A stretch of DNA of 64,000 bases. Source: an uncultured Acetatifactor sp. (lineage in GTDB: Bacteria; Bacillota; Clostridia; Lachnospirales; Lachnospiraceae). The stretch spans positions 310,809 to 374,808 of the forward strand of contig CAJTXE010000001.1 in the NCBI GenBank assembly GCA_910580225.1, read 5' to 3'. This document shows positions 6,822 through 16,053 of this stretch, piece by piece. Positions within the stretch are counted from its first letter, which is position 1, and the number at the start of each line of letters is the position of its first letter. The notes beneath the pieces are model-generated. The model was given only the letters and a program-made list of their open reading frames with translations, ran no database searches and was not told where the DNA came from. The translations under genes were made by a program, and so were the position numbers.

Positions 6822-8999
6822 ATGGTTGTATTATTGATAGGCGGCGGCAGTGTGCTGATGAACACCATGATCGATAAGCTGAATAAAAACGGCCATAGGG
6901 TGTATCTGCTGACCGGGCGGAAGGAAAATCGTTTTTCTTACAGGCGTGTATTCGAAAAATATCATTTTACATATGACAGCGGGAGTATCAAGGACATTCT
7001 GGACACTGTTAAGCCTGATGTGACAGTGTTTACGGGGGCTTTTGATACAAATTTTGAGTGGGAGCAGCCCAGACAGGAAGCGGTGCGCTACATGGCCGGT
7101 CTTATGAACATTCTCTCTGCATTCAGCATGTTAAAGTCGGGACGTTTTCTCTATTTTTCATCACAGGAAGTATATGGGGCTTCTTATGTGGATCATATCC
7201 GGGAAGAGGAGCCCGTCTCACCCAGAGGGTTTCGTGCCCTGGCTCTGGCCCAGGGGGAGGAAACCTGTGAAAATTACAGGAGAACCCAGGGAACAGAGAC
7301 TATTGTTTTGCGGTTTGATCATCTCTACTGGGTGCCGGAGAAGGGGAGGGCTGAGGACAATCCCTGCTGCCGGATGTGTCTGGAGGCGTTGAAGACAGGG
7401 AAGATTTCGGCAAACGGCAGAAGGGCTTTTTCCATGATTTATCTGAACGATGCGGTGGAGCAGGTCTATCGGCTCATCTGCGGGGAGACGCTTCAGGCCT
7501 CCTGTTACCATATCTCTTCAGCCGGGGAAATCGACGAGATCCGGCTTGCCGAAATGGTGCGGGACGAACTGAACTCAGGTATTGAGATTGCAGACAATAC
7601 GGCAGGGATGAGTGCCCGGCTGGTTCTGGACAATGCACAGTTTGGGGCGGAATTCGGAGGAGAGATATTCTGCCCTTATGACACCGGGGTGAAACAGGTG
7701 GTACAGTTTATGAAACGTCACAGCGCTTCCTTTCTGGCGGAGGAGGATTCCGGGGGAGGGCTGGCGGTGAAAGCCTGGAATAATACCCGCAGAATTGTTC
7801 GGGCTGCAGTTCCTTTTATTGAGAATCTCATTGGTTTCATCCTTTTTTATATTCTCAACAGCCGGGCGGTGGAGAGCGCCTTTTTTGCCAAACTGGATTT
7901 TTACTTATTATATGTGCTGCTGTTTGCTGTGGTCTATGGACAGCAGCAGGCTATCGTGTCCGGATTTCTGGCAGTGGCCGGGTATATTGCGGGACAGATG
8001 GGGGAGCGGGGCGGTTTCGATATTCTGGTGGATTACAATACCTATGTGTGGATGGCACAGCTGTTCATTGTGGGACTGGTGGTAGGCTATCTGAAGGATC
8101 AGCTCATTTTTATCCGGGGAGAAAACAGGGCGAGGGTGCGGTATCTTCAGGGACAGTTGAAGGATATGGAGGAAATTAACGACAGTAATGTAAGAATGAA
8201 ACACAATTTTGAGTCCCAGATTGTGAATCACAAGGACAGTCTGGGCAAGATTTATGAGATTTCCTCCACACTGGAGCAGTACGGACCTGAGGAAGTGCTG
8301 TTTTATGCGGCGCAGGTACTCTCGAAGTTGATGGACTGTGGGGATGTGGCGGTATATACCGTGGCCAACGGCGACTATGCAAGGCTGTTCTCTTCCACAT
8401 CGCCTATCGCACGGAAGATGGGGAATTCCATTCGATATACGGCAATGGAGGAAATGTATGGGGAACTGAAAGAACACCGCGTCTATATCAACCGGAACAT
8501 GGAGGAGAAGATGCCCATGATGGCCAGCGCCGTGTATTCCGAGGACAAGATGCAGCTGATTTTAATGCTCTGGGGTATTCCCTGGGAGAGAATGACGCTG
8601 GGGGAGGCAAATCGCCTGACCATTGTTGGTTTTTTAATTCAGAATGCCGTGCTGCGCGCAAACCGTTATCTGGATGCCCTTCACAACCGCCGTTATGTGG
8701 AAGGGACAAATGTATTGGATGAAGGTGCTTTTACCATGTTGGCGAAGGCTTTTTCGGATGCCCGGGAAAAGGGGCTGACAGAATATGTGCTGCTGGAGAT
8801 TCTGGCCGGGGGAGAGAACTACGAGGATGTGGCCGGTACCTTGGGGAGTGCCATCCGGCAGACAGATTATCTGGGTATTCTGAAGGAAGGCAGGCTCTAT
8901 GCGCTGATGTCCAATACCAGCAGGGACAATGTGGCCGGTATTATGGAGCGTTTTAAAAGTGCGGGGTATGAGTGCCGGGTGGAGGAGGCAGTACTATGA
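6822..8999 (+). CDS. pelD: SDR-PelD fusion: membrane c-di-GMP receptor of Pel export
   Basis: A 725-residue protein. Residues 1-300 form an extended SDR (epimerase-like) domain with SSQEVYG. The glycine loop reads GGGSVLMN instead of GGxGxxG, and the segment PRGFRALALAQGEE lacks the YxxxK pair, so catalysis is doubtful. Residues 330-427 hold about four membrane helices, 483-613 a GAF-like domain and 623-723 a degenerate GGDEF domain. RQTD (679-682) is an intact RxxD I-site five residues before KEGRL, which replaces GGDEF. This is the signature of PelD, which binds c-di-GMP and does not make it. Start at 6822 has GGAG at 6811 and lies downstream of the promoter. It overlaps pelE by ATGA. PelD identity rests on domain order and on PelE, PelF and PelG neighbours. 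Confidence 0.85.
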   Translation: MVVLLIGGGSVLMNTMIDKLNKNGHRVYLLTGRKENRFSYRRVFEKYHFTYDSGSIKDILDTVKPDVTVFTGAFDTNFEWEQPRQEAVRYMAGLMNILSAFSMLKSGRFLYFSSQEVYGASYVDHIREEEPVSPRGFRALALAQGEETCENYRRTQGTETIVLRFDHLYWVPEKGRAEDNPCCRMCLEALKTGKISANGRRAFSMIYLNDAVEQVYRLICGETLQASCYHISSAGEIDEIRLAEMVRDELNSGIEIADNTAGMSARLVLDNAQFGAEFGGEIFCPYDTGVKQVVQFMKRHSASFLAEEDSGGGLAVKAWNNTRRIVRAAVPFIENLIGFILFYILNSRAVESAFFAKLDFYLLYVLLFAVVYGQQQAIVSGFLAVAGYIAGQMGERGGFDILVDYNTYVWMAQLFIVGLVVGYLKDQLIFIRGENRARVRYLQGQLKDMEEINDSNVRMKHNFESQIVNHKDSLGKIYEISSTLEQYGPEEVLFYAAQVLSKLMDCGDVAVYTVANGDYARLFSSTSPIARKMGNSIRYTAMEEMYGELKEHRVYINRNMEEKMPMMASAVYSEDKMQLILMLWGIPWERMTLGEANRLTIVGFLIQNAVLRANRYLDALHNRRYVEGTNVLDEGAFTMLAKAFSDAREKGLTEYVLLEILAGGENYEDVAGTLGSAIRQTDYLGILKEGRLYALMSNTSRDNVAGIMERFKSAGYECRVEEAVL

Positions 9000-9958
9000 C
9001 ATTGGCAGCGGATGAACGCATTTTTCTGATGATACTCCTGGGGAATCTGGCTGTTGCGCTGATTTATCTCCTGGCCGGGGTTTTGCTTTTTGTTCCTGTC
9101 CATGCTGCGGCAAGGGATAAGGAGGAGAGCGAAATTTTATATGATAACAGGAGAACCTATCTGCTTCGTTTCCTTGTCATGATTCTGTGTCCTGTGATCG
9201 GGCCATTGTTTTTCTTCATGGGCCATGTGTTTTACCTGATCGTATTCTGGAGGGAAGTAGATCTGGCGGATGTAATATTCAGCAAGGAACGGGTCAGGAC
9301 GCATATGAAAGCAGACGAAGAGCGGGAGAGGAATATTATACCGCTGGAGGAGGCGATTCTGGTAAATGAGAAGAAGGATCTGAGAATGGTCATGATGAAT
9401 GTGATCAAAGAAGATTTCCGGAACTGCCTTTCTTCGATTACTTTGGCCCTGGACAGCGGGGATTCTGAGGCTTCCCACTATGCGGCGGCAGTCCTGTCCG
9501 ATGAATTAAACAAGTTCCGCATCTATGTACAGCGGCTGTGGAAGCAGATCCGGGAAGAGGATGGGGAGCAGACGGAGTGTGAGGAGATGCTGCTTGACTA
9601 TATGGACGATTTGCTGAAGCAGCATATTTTTTCCGCCCATGAGCAGAGGAAATTTGTGGGCATTCTGGCGGAAGCCGGGGAGTCGCTCTATGAAAAGGCT
9701 CCGGACAGGTTCAAGCTTGTATGGTATGAAGAGGTGTGCCTGAGGACACTGGAAGCAAAGGATTTTGCAGCCGCTGAAAAGTGGTGCGGCCGTCTGGCGC
9801 TGCACTTTCCGGAGGAACTTCCGGCGTATACCTGCCGTCTGAAGCTGTATTTTGCCAGACAGGACAGGAGCGCTTTTTTTGAGACGCTGGATTTACTGAA
9901 GAAATCCAGTGTGGTGATTGACAATGAGACGCTGGAGCTGATACGGATCTTTAGCTGA
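8996..9958 (+). CDS. pelE: PelE-like membrane/TPR protein
   Basis: A 320-residue protein with two N-terminal membrane helices (about residues 15-38 and 55-82) followed by a cytoplasmic all-helical region. The segment MMNVIKEDFRNCLSSI and then SHYAAAVL resembles the conserved part of PelE. The C-terminal third (ALHFPEELPAYTCRLKLYFA) looks like TPR-type helical repeats. In known Pel systems PelE is an inner-membrane scaffold contacting PelD, PelF and PelG. The start at 8996 overlaps the pelD stop as ATGA with GGAGGAGG at 8981-8988, which argues for translational coupling. An upstream in-frame GTG at 8972 is less likely. The name rests on architecture and position more than on strong motifs. Confidence 0.75.
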   Translation: MTLAADERIFLMILLGNLAVALIYLLAGVLLFVPVHAAARDKEESEILYDNRRTYLLRFLVMILCPVIGPLFFFMGHVFYLIVFWREVDLADVIFSKERVRTHMKADEERERNIIPLEEAILVNEKKDLRMVMMNVIKEDFRNCLSSITLALDSGDSEASHYAAAVLSDELNKFRIYVQRLWKQIREEDGEQTECEEMLLDYMDDLLKQHIFSAHEQRKFVGILAEAGESLYEKAPDRFKLVWYEEVCLRTLEAKDFAAAEKWCGRLALHFPEELPAYTCRLKLYFARQDRSAFFETLDLLKKSSVVIDNETLELIRIFS

Positions 9959-10010
9959 CAGAAATGGTTTGGGGAGGTTCCGGACTGCTGAGCTAAAGCG
10001 GCGGAAAGGT

Positions 10011-12224
10011 ATGGAAAATGATATGTCGATGACAATGCTTACCGTTTTTCAGATTACGGGTGTGTCTGCAGCTTACCTGGGTGTGACGCTGTTTCTGCCG
10101 TGGCTGCTGCTGCGCAGGAAACTTGCATCGTTACGTGCCGGGGCCGGATTCATGGTCTGTTTTATGGCCGGTAATTTCTATTGTATGAATCTGGTGTTTC
10201 TCCTGCAGCTGTTCCATATATCTAATCGGGTGACGCTGATCCTGGGGACCTTGCTGCCCTTTCTTGCCGCGGCGGCCAGAAAGCGGAAAGGTACCCTTGC
10301 TGCCGTTCTGGAGCACAGGACGAGAAAAGTCCGGATGATCTTCGAAGGGGGACTGGGAGTCAGGACGTTCCTTTTAGGGCTTGGAGTCAAAATGCGCAGG
10401 GCTTCTGCCGGATGGATAGGGCAGTGGCTGGCGCCCAGGTGGCCGGATGTGTTGCTGACCTTGGGGATCATAGGGCTGGTGCTGTTCCAGTACGGTTCCA
10501 ATACAGTCAATGTGTACGGGTATTGTGCTTCCGATATGGTGCAGCACAATTACTGGATCAACCATATGGAGGCAAACCGCATCTTTGTGGACGGTGTGTA
10601 TCCCTTTGGATTTCATTGTGTCATGTACTATCTCCATGAGGTGTTCTCTGTTCCCGTTTATGTGCTGCTGCGGGTGTTTGCCCTGCCTCAGACGCTGATG
10701 ATTCATCTGGTGCTGCTGGCCTTTCTGAAGCTGGTGTGCAAATCAAAGTACACACCTTATGTGGGGACCATGGCATACATTATTTCGGGCGTTTTCTATC
10801 AATATACCTATTTTCGGTATTATGCGCCGCTTCCACAGGAATACGGAATGCTTTTTATTCTGCCGGCGGCATGGTTTGCCATTGCGTTTCTGCGGGAAAA
10901 AGAGTTCGGGACTGGCGCCAGGGGAAATCTGCTTCTTTTTTCCCTTTGTATCTCCATGACGCTGGCAACCCATTTTTATGACACTGTGGCAGCAGGTCTG
11001 TTTTGTATCGGAATCGGTGCGGGATTCTGCTTCCGGTGTCTGCGCTGGCGGTATCTGAGACGGCTTTTTCTGGCGGGAGTGGTGGGAATTCTCATCGCTC
11101 TGCTGCCCATGGCGGCAGCCTATGTCACAGGCACACCGCTTCAGGGTTCGCTCCACTGGGGGATGAATATGCTGTCTTCCGGCAGCAAAGAGGAGACAGT
11201 TCAGGAGGAACCAGGGGAAGAGGGCAGTGCAGTGCAGGAGAATGACGACGGAGAGGCAGTAAAAGACGGCCCGAAAAAGGACAGTTCCGTCTCCTGGCGT
11301 AAAGTGCTTGACTGCATTCTTGGGGAGCTGAAATATTATGTCACCAATGACAGTATGGCTGCAGCAAAATTCATGCTGGGCAGCGTAGGCGTACTGACTG
11401 CGCTGGGGATTTTGTGGTGTGTTCTGCGCAGGCCGGATTACGGAGCCGTATTGGTTTCGACAGGTTTGTTTGCAGGGATATTGTGTATTCTGCAGGCTTC
11501 CGCGAAACTGGGCCTCCCGCAGTTGATAGAGGTTTCACGGTATTCCGTTTATATTGGATACGGGCTGGCTGCGGTATGGAGTCTGTGTGCGGACGGAGTG
11601 GTGTATCTGCTGTTTTTGGAGCGGAAGGGCATCCATCTGGGGGGAATTGCGGCGCTGGCTGCCTCTTTTGGGGCGATAGCCATGACCGGGTTTCGGACGC
11701 CGGTGCGGATCAGTGCCTATGAGACCAATGACGCCATTACCTGCCTGACCAACATTCTGCGGGAGAACGGGGACAGCACCTCCTGGACCATATGTTCGGC
11801 CAATGACGAGCAGCAGATGACCTGGGGGAAGGGTTATCACTATGAAGTCATTGATTTCCTGAGGGATCAGAAGGAGCTGAAGCCGGATACCACGCTTATG
11901 ATTCCTACAGACACGGTTTATTTCTTTATCGAGAAGATCCCGATTCTGTACCTGGATTACATCAATACCATCAAGCCGGAGCGGAGGGTATCTCTGGAGG
12001 GTGCGGAGATACCTCTGCCGGAGGTGAAGGGGCTTCTGCCGTATATTCAGGATGAGAGATGGGTCACCATGTCTCATATGTATTACTGGGCCCAGGCTTT
12101 CCGGGACCTGTATCCCAACGAGATGGAAGTGTATTATGAGACGGATGCATTTGTCTGCTACCGGGTGCGCCAGGACGGATTTGGTTTATACAATTTCGCG
12201 GTAGATTACGGTTATAACCGATAA
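10011..12224 (+). CDS. Large multi-pass membrane protein inside the pel operon (GT-C-like)
   Basis: A 737-residue protein with roughly a dozen hydrophobic segments, a long hydrophilic loop after the first block, and a soluble C-terminal part of about 170 residues (from about 11,715) predicted outside the membrane. The loop after the fourth helix contains SDMVQHNYWINHM, and GFHCVMYYLHEVF follows; acidic residues in the first large outer loop are typical of GT-C glycosyltransferases, but I see no decisive family motif. An acidic low-complexity insert (EEPGEEGSAVQENDDGEA) lies near 11,200-11,280. It is not one of the canonical Pel proteins. The start is uncertain: ATG 10011 and ATG 10023 are both possible. 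Operon position implies a role in making, modifying or moving the polymer; the function is otherwise unknown. Confidence 0.7.
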   Translation: MENDMSMTMLTVFQITGVSAAYLGVTLFLPWLLLRRKLASLRAGAGFMVCFMAGNFYCMNLVFLLQLFHISNRVTLILGTLLPFLAAAARKRKGTLAAVLEHRTRKVRMIFEGGLGVRTFLLGLGVKMRRASAGWIGQWLAPRWPDVLLTLGIIGLVLFQYGSNTVNVYGYCASDMVQHNYWINHMEANRIFVDGVYPFGFHCVMYYLHEVFSVPVYVLLRVFALPQTLMIHLVLLAFLKLVCKSKYTPYVGTMAYIISGVFYQYTYFRYYAPLPQEYGMLFILPAAWFAIAFLREKEFGTGARGNLLLFSLCISMTLATHFYDTVAAGLFCIGIGAGFCFRCLRWRYLRRLFLAGVVGILIALLPMAAAYVTGTPLQGSLHWGMNMLSSGSKEETVQEEPGEEGSAVQENDDGEAVKDGPKKDSSVSWRKVLDCILGELKYYVTNDSMAAAKFMLGSVGVLTALGILWCVLRRPDYGAVLVSTGLFAGILCILQASAKLGLPQLIEVSRYSVYIGYGLAAVWSLCADGVVYLLFLERKGIHLGGIAALAASFGAIAMTGFRTPVRISAYETNDAITCLTNILRENGDSTSWTICSANDEQQMTWGKGYHYEVIDFLRDQKELKPDTTLMIPTDTVYFFIEKIPILYLDYINTIKPERRVSLEGAEIPLPEVKGLLPYIQDERWVTMSHMYYWAQAFRDLYPNEMEVYYETDAFVCYRVRQDGFGLYNFAVDYGYNR

Positions 12225-12293
12225 CGGGCGGGAATGGTCCGGTCTCAAAGCGGCGAAAGGGATGGATGAGAATCGAAACAGAGAGGGACAGTT

Positions 12294-14189
12294 ATGATAT
12301 CACGTCGGAACTATATTACCCTTACCATATTGATGGCCGTAGTGCTGTTTCTGTGTATGTGCCTCAATTCTCTGAAGGATGGCTGGAATGATTATGCCGT
12401 GAACAGATATACGGAGACTGCGGAGAATTATCCTTCGAAGGTCAATATCTATGTGCCGGGCAGTGCCGCTGAAGAGAGCGCCGGGGGAGAGGAAGCGCCT
12501 GAGAAAATCGGCGCGGAAAGAATCACTGCACGAAATTGCGTGGTATGCATCGGAGACAGGGACAGATTGTCTCTGCAGGCAGCGGAAATATGGGCGGCAT
12601 ACACAAAGCGGGATCTGGCAGTGTATTCCTCTCTGGAATCTTACAGAGACACTGCCGGCAGCCCCGGGCCGCCGGAGATGATGGTGCTGGACCCGGAGAG
12701 CATAAACTGGAAGGATGCCTCGGAGATCCGCTTTTTGAATACCTGTGTGGAGGAGGGGACTCATCTGGTATTTTGTGATCTTCCGGATGCGGCTGTAATC
12801 GGAAGCAGTCTTCAGGTGCAGGAGCTTCTGGGCATCCGCAGTGTATTACAGGAAGAAGTTTCGGTGACGGGTTTTCATCTGAGGGAAGGTTTTTTGCTGG
12901 GAGGGGAGACGTCCTACCTGGAAAAAGAGCGTCCGGATGCAGAGACTTACCTTCCGGGAAGCAAAGCCTTCCCCGTGGAACGGACATTTCCCTGGTATCT
13001 TCCCGGGGCCGGGACCAAGGTATATATGAAGGGAATTCCGGAGGGAGATGACGTAAAGGCGGATCAGTATCCCATTGTCATGTGGCGGAAGAGCTTTGGT
13101 ACGGCATATGTATTCGCCGTGAACGGGGAATGGATGGAGGGGATGGAAGGGCTGGGCATTCTGTCCGCCATGTCCGCCGAGATGTATTCCTATGAACTCT
13201 ATCCGGTGCTGAATGCACAGAATATCATTCTGGCAGGCTATCCCAGTGTGGCAGATGAAAATGCTTTGGAGATGGAGCGTATTTACAGTCGCTCTGTAAA
13301 GCAGGTGTTTCAGGAGATTTTGTGGCCGGGGATTTCCACACTGCTGCAAAAGTATGATTACAGAGCCACCTGCATGATGACACCCCAGTATGACTATTCG
13401 GACAGACAGGAGCCGGACGGAAAGCAGCTGAACTATTATCTGAAGATTTTTAATGAACGCGGAGCAGAGACGGGGTTGTCCGGTGTGCGGGTGTCAAATA
13501 CTTCGATTCGGGAGAAGCTGGAGGCGGATAGAGCCTTTTTCGGGGAAGCACTGGGTGGGTACGATGTGGTGTCCTTTCATGGGGGAGATATGGGAGAAGA
13601 GGAGATCATGGAAGCTCTGCAGACGGATATGCTTGCATCTGTCAGAACAATTGTTCGGGATTATGATGCGTCGAAACCGGAGCCCGCAGGGTTTCTGTCT
13701 GAGAATGTGACGGTTCAGAGTACATTGGGAGACGGTATGGAATACACTTATAAAAGCGACTTCCTGGTTCGGAGTATACAGACGGCCCTGGGATATTTCA
13801 GTATGTCTTATGACCTGTCAAGAGTGGCATATCCGGAGAAGGAGGAAGAGGCCTGGGAACAGCTATCCCAGGCGCTGGCATCCACAATCAGTACTTACGG
13901 CAGTCAGTTTCCGGAATTTGCCAGAACCACCGCAGCAGAATGCGATATGCATATCCGGCAGTTTCTGGCGCTTGATTACTGTGACAGCCGGACGGGGGAT
14001 TGCATTGAGCTGCAGGTGGAAGGAGTCAACGGGCCTGTATGGTTTATCCTGCGGACGCACAACGAAGCCGTGAAAGAGATGAAAGGCGGAAGCTGGCAGA
14101 AGCTGGAGGAGGGCGCCTATCTGATCGAAGTGACGGAAAGCAAGGCCGTTCTGATCCTGAAACCTGCAGATGTCAGATTTTACCGATAG
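12294..14189 (+). CDS. DUF2194-type anchored protein, deacetylase-like
   Basis: A 631-residue protein with one N-terminal membrane helix (residues 8-25) and the rest outside. Residues 80-190 resemble a Rossmann-like sensor segment (VVCIGDRDRLSLQAAEIW and THLVFCDLP). From about residue 345 the pattern RATCMMTPQYDYSDR and later YDVVSFHGGDM resembles a polysaccharide-deacetylase barrel, but the CE4 Asp-Asp and HxxxH metal residues are not visible. I place it in the DUF2194 group from overall layout, not from a search. Its slot in the operon is the one taken by the PelA deacetylase elsewhere, so a role in processing the exported chain is a reasonable inference. The ATG at 12294 is preceded by GAGAGGGACAG. 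Confidence 0.65.
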   Translation: MISRRNYITLTILMAVVLFLCMCLNSLKDGWNDYAVNRYTETAENYPSKVNIYVPGSAAEESAGGEEAPEKIGAERITARNCVVCIGDRDRLSLQAAEIWAAYTKRDLAVYSSLESYRDTAGSPGPPEMMVLDPESINWKDASEIRFLNTCVEEGTHLVFCDLPDAAVIGSSLQVQELLGIRSVLQEEVSVTGFHLREGFLLGGETSYLEKERPDAETYLPGSKAFPVERTFPWYLPGAGTKVYMKGIPEGDDVKADQYPIVMWRKSFGTAYVFAVNGEWMEGMEGLGILSAMSAEMYSYELYPVLNAQNIILAGYPSVADENALEMERIYSRSVKQVFQEILWPGISTLLQKYDYRATCMMTPQYDYSDRQEPDGKQLNYYLKIFNERGAETGLSGVRVSNTSIREKLEADRAFFGEALGGYDVVSFHGGDMGEEEIMEALQTDMLASVRTIVRDYDASKPEPAGFLSENVTVQSTLGDGMEYTYKSDFLVRSIQTALGYFSMSYDLSRVAYPEKEEEAWEQLSQALASTISTYGSQFPEFARTTAAECDMHIRQFLALDYCDSRTGDCIELQVEGVNGPVWFILRTHNEAVKEMKGGSWQKLEEGAYLIEVTESKAVLILKPADVRFYR

Positions 14190-14384
14190 ATCGCGGCAGG
14201 TAGAACCGAAAGAAATCACAGAAGCATCAGTTAAAACGTGAATAGATAATGGAATTACATAACGGCATCGGTGAGAACAGATTTCCCGGATCGGGGGAGA
14301 AATGTTCCGGATATCCCTGTTTTTGCCGGGGAAAACGAGTCTCTTCTCGCAGATGCGGAATTCAGTATAAGGAGGAGAAAGGAA

Positions 14385-15821
14385 ATGAGGGTCTGCATAG
14401 TGGTGGAGGGATGCTATCCGTATGTGGCCGGCGGCGTATCCAGCTGGATACACGGACTCATTCAGTCTTTTCCCAAAGTGGAATTCGTACTCCAGACGAT
14501 TATCAGCACCAGGGATCAGAGCGGCAGATTTATCTATCAACTGCCGGAAAATGTGACGGAGATCCATGAGCTGTATCTGCAGGATGCGGACTGGGACGGA
14601 AACCGGAAAGGGTGGCAGAACCGCAGACTGAACCGCCAGGAGTATGCTGCCATGCGCAGTTTGGTGATGAATCGTCATGTGGATTGGGAGACGTTGTTTG
14701 AGCTGTTTCAGAAGAAGCCTATTTCCCTGGATAGACTGCTGATGGGAGAGGACTTTATGCAGATCGTGAGGGAGTATTATGATTTGTATTATAATCAATT
14801 AGTTTTTTCTGATTTCCTGTGGACCATGCGTTCGGTCTATCTGCCGCTTCTGTTTACGCTGAAAATGAAGCTGCCAAAGGCGGATCTGTATCACTGTGTT
14901 GCCACCGGCTATGCAGGGGTGCTGGGCAGCATGGGAAAGCATCTGTATGGAGGGCGGATGCTGATCTCAGAGCACGGTATCTATACCAGGGAGCGGGAGG
15001 AAGAGCTGCTTCGGGCGGAGTGGGTCAGAGGCGCGTACAAGAATATCTGGATCGACCAGTTCCGTAAGATGTCCGGTCTGGCATATGAGAAGGGCGACCT
15101 GGTCACCAGCCTTTATGAGCATGCAAGAGAACTCCAGATCGAACTGGGCTGTCCCGGGGAGAAAACCATGGTGACGCCCAACGGGGTTTCGGTGGAGCAT
15201 CTGCAGAACCTGCCGGGCAAGACGGAAGAGGATGAGGGCGTATTCAATATCGGCGCCATTCTGCGTGTGACCCCCATCAAGGATGTGAAGACCATGATTC
15301 AGGCATTCAGCTTTGCAAAGGAAAGGGAGCCGAAACTGAAGCTTTGGATTATGGGCCCCTGCGATGAGGATGAGGAATATGCAAAAGAGTGCTATGAACA
15401 GGTGGCGGCGCTGTCGCTGACAGATGTGGTGTTCACCGGCAGAATCAATATCCGTGATTATCTGGGACGGATGGATGTGACGATTCTGACCAGCATCAGT
15501 GAAGGTCAGCCTCTGACCATTCTGGAGAGCTATGCGGCTCATGTGCCGGTAATCGCTACGGATGTGGGCAATTGCTCAGGGCTGATATACGGCGAAAAGG
15601 ATGATTTCGGAGCAGCAGGAATTCTGACCCATATCATGAATGTGGAGGAGATTGCTCAGGCCATGGTGGATATGGCGAGAAATGAGTCTCTGCGTCTGAA
15701 GATGGGGGAAAGCGGCTACCGAAGAGTGATGTCCAGGTATCGGATCGAGCATATGAGGGACACTTATCAGCAGATTTACCGGGATTTTGCGGCCGGCTGC
15801 GGTACTGCATGGGAGGAGTAG
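14385..15821 (+). CDS. pelF: PelF, GT4 glycosyltransferase that polymerises Pel
   Basis: A 478-residue cytoplasmic GT4 glycosyltransferase. The opening IVVEGCYPYVAGGVSSWIH is the PelF hallmark. Other conserved pieces are SEHGIYTRERE, TPNGVSVEHL, the RVTPIKDVKTMI donor-side helix, and the retaining-GT motif EGQPLTILE (EX7E), which binds the nucleotide sugar. In characterised Pel systems PelF uses UDP-GlcNAc/UDP-GalNAc. The start at 14385 has GGAGGAGAAAGG at 14371-14382; the frame is open further upstream but without a comparable site. It follows the DUF2194-type gene by about 195 bases and precedes pelG. Confidence 0.93.
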   Translation: MRVCIVVEGCYPYVAGGVSSWIHGLIQSFPKVEFVLQTIISTRDQSGRFIYQLPENVTEIHELYLQDADWDGNRKGWQNRRLNRQEYAAMRSLVMNRHVDWETLFELFQKKPISLDRLLMGEDFMQIVREYYDLYYNQLVFSDFLWTMRSVYLPLLFTLKMKLPKADLYHCVATGYAGVLGSMGKHLYGGRMLISEHGIYTREREEELLRAEWVRGAYKNIWIDQFRKMSGLAYEKGDLVTSLYEHARELQIELGCPGEKTMVTPNGVSVEHLQNLPGKTEEDEGVFNIGAILRVTPIKDVKTMIQAFSFAKEREPKLKLWIMGPCDEDEEYAKECYEQVAALSLTDVVFTGRINIRDYLGRMDVTILTSISEGQPLTILESYAAHVPVIATDVGNCSGLIYGEKDDFGAAGILTHIMNVEEIAQAMVDMARNESLRLKMGESGYRRVMSRYRIEHMRDTYQQIYRDFAAGCGTAWEE

Positions 15822-15893
15822 GAGCGGGGCCATGGTCCTGGGGATGAGCGGAAGTTTCCGCCGGCGGTGCGGGTGCGCAGGAGCCGGAGGCCG

Positions 15894-15985
15894 TGCAGTG
15901 CAGAGGAAGAATTCAGGCGGGCTGCGTGTCCATGCAGGAACGGGAAGAAATCGGAAGGCTTGCAGTGCAGGGGAAGAATCCGGCC
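15894..15985. repeat. Imperfect direct repeat between pelF and pelG
   Basis: TGCAGTGCAGAGGAAGAATT (from 15894) recurs as TGCAGTGCAGGGGAAGAATC (from 15961), 67 bases apart, in the purine-rich, gene-free spacer between pelF (ends 15821) and pelG (starts 16054). The spacer may once have encoded protein; no start site or domain is visible. Confidence 0.55.
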
Positions 15986-16053
15986 AGGATGCGGGGGCTG
16001 TATAAAAGAAAAAGAGGCCGGAGACAAAGAGAGGGCAGAAAGGGATAAGACAG

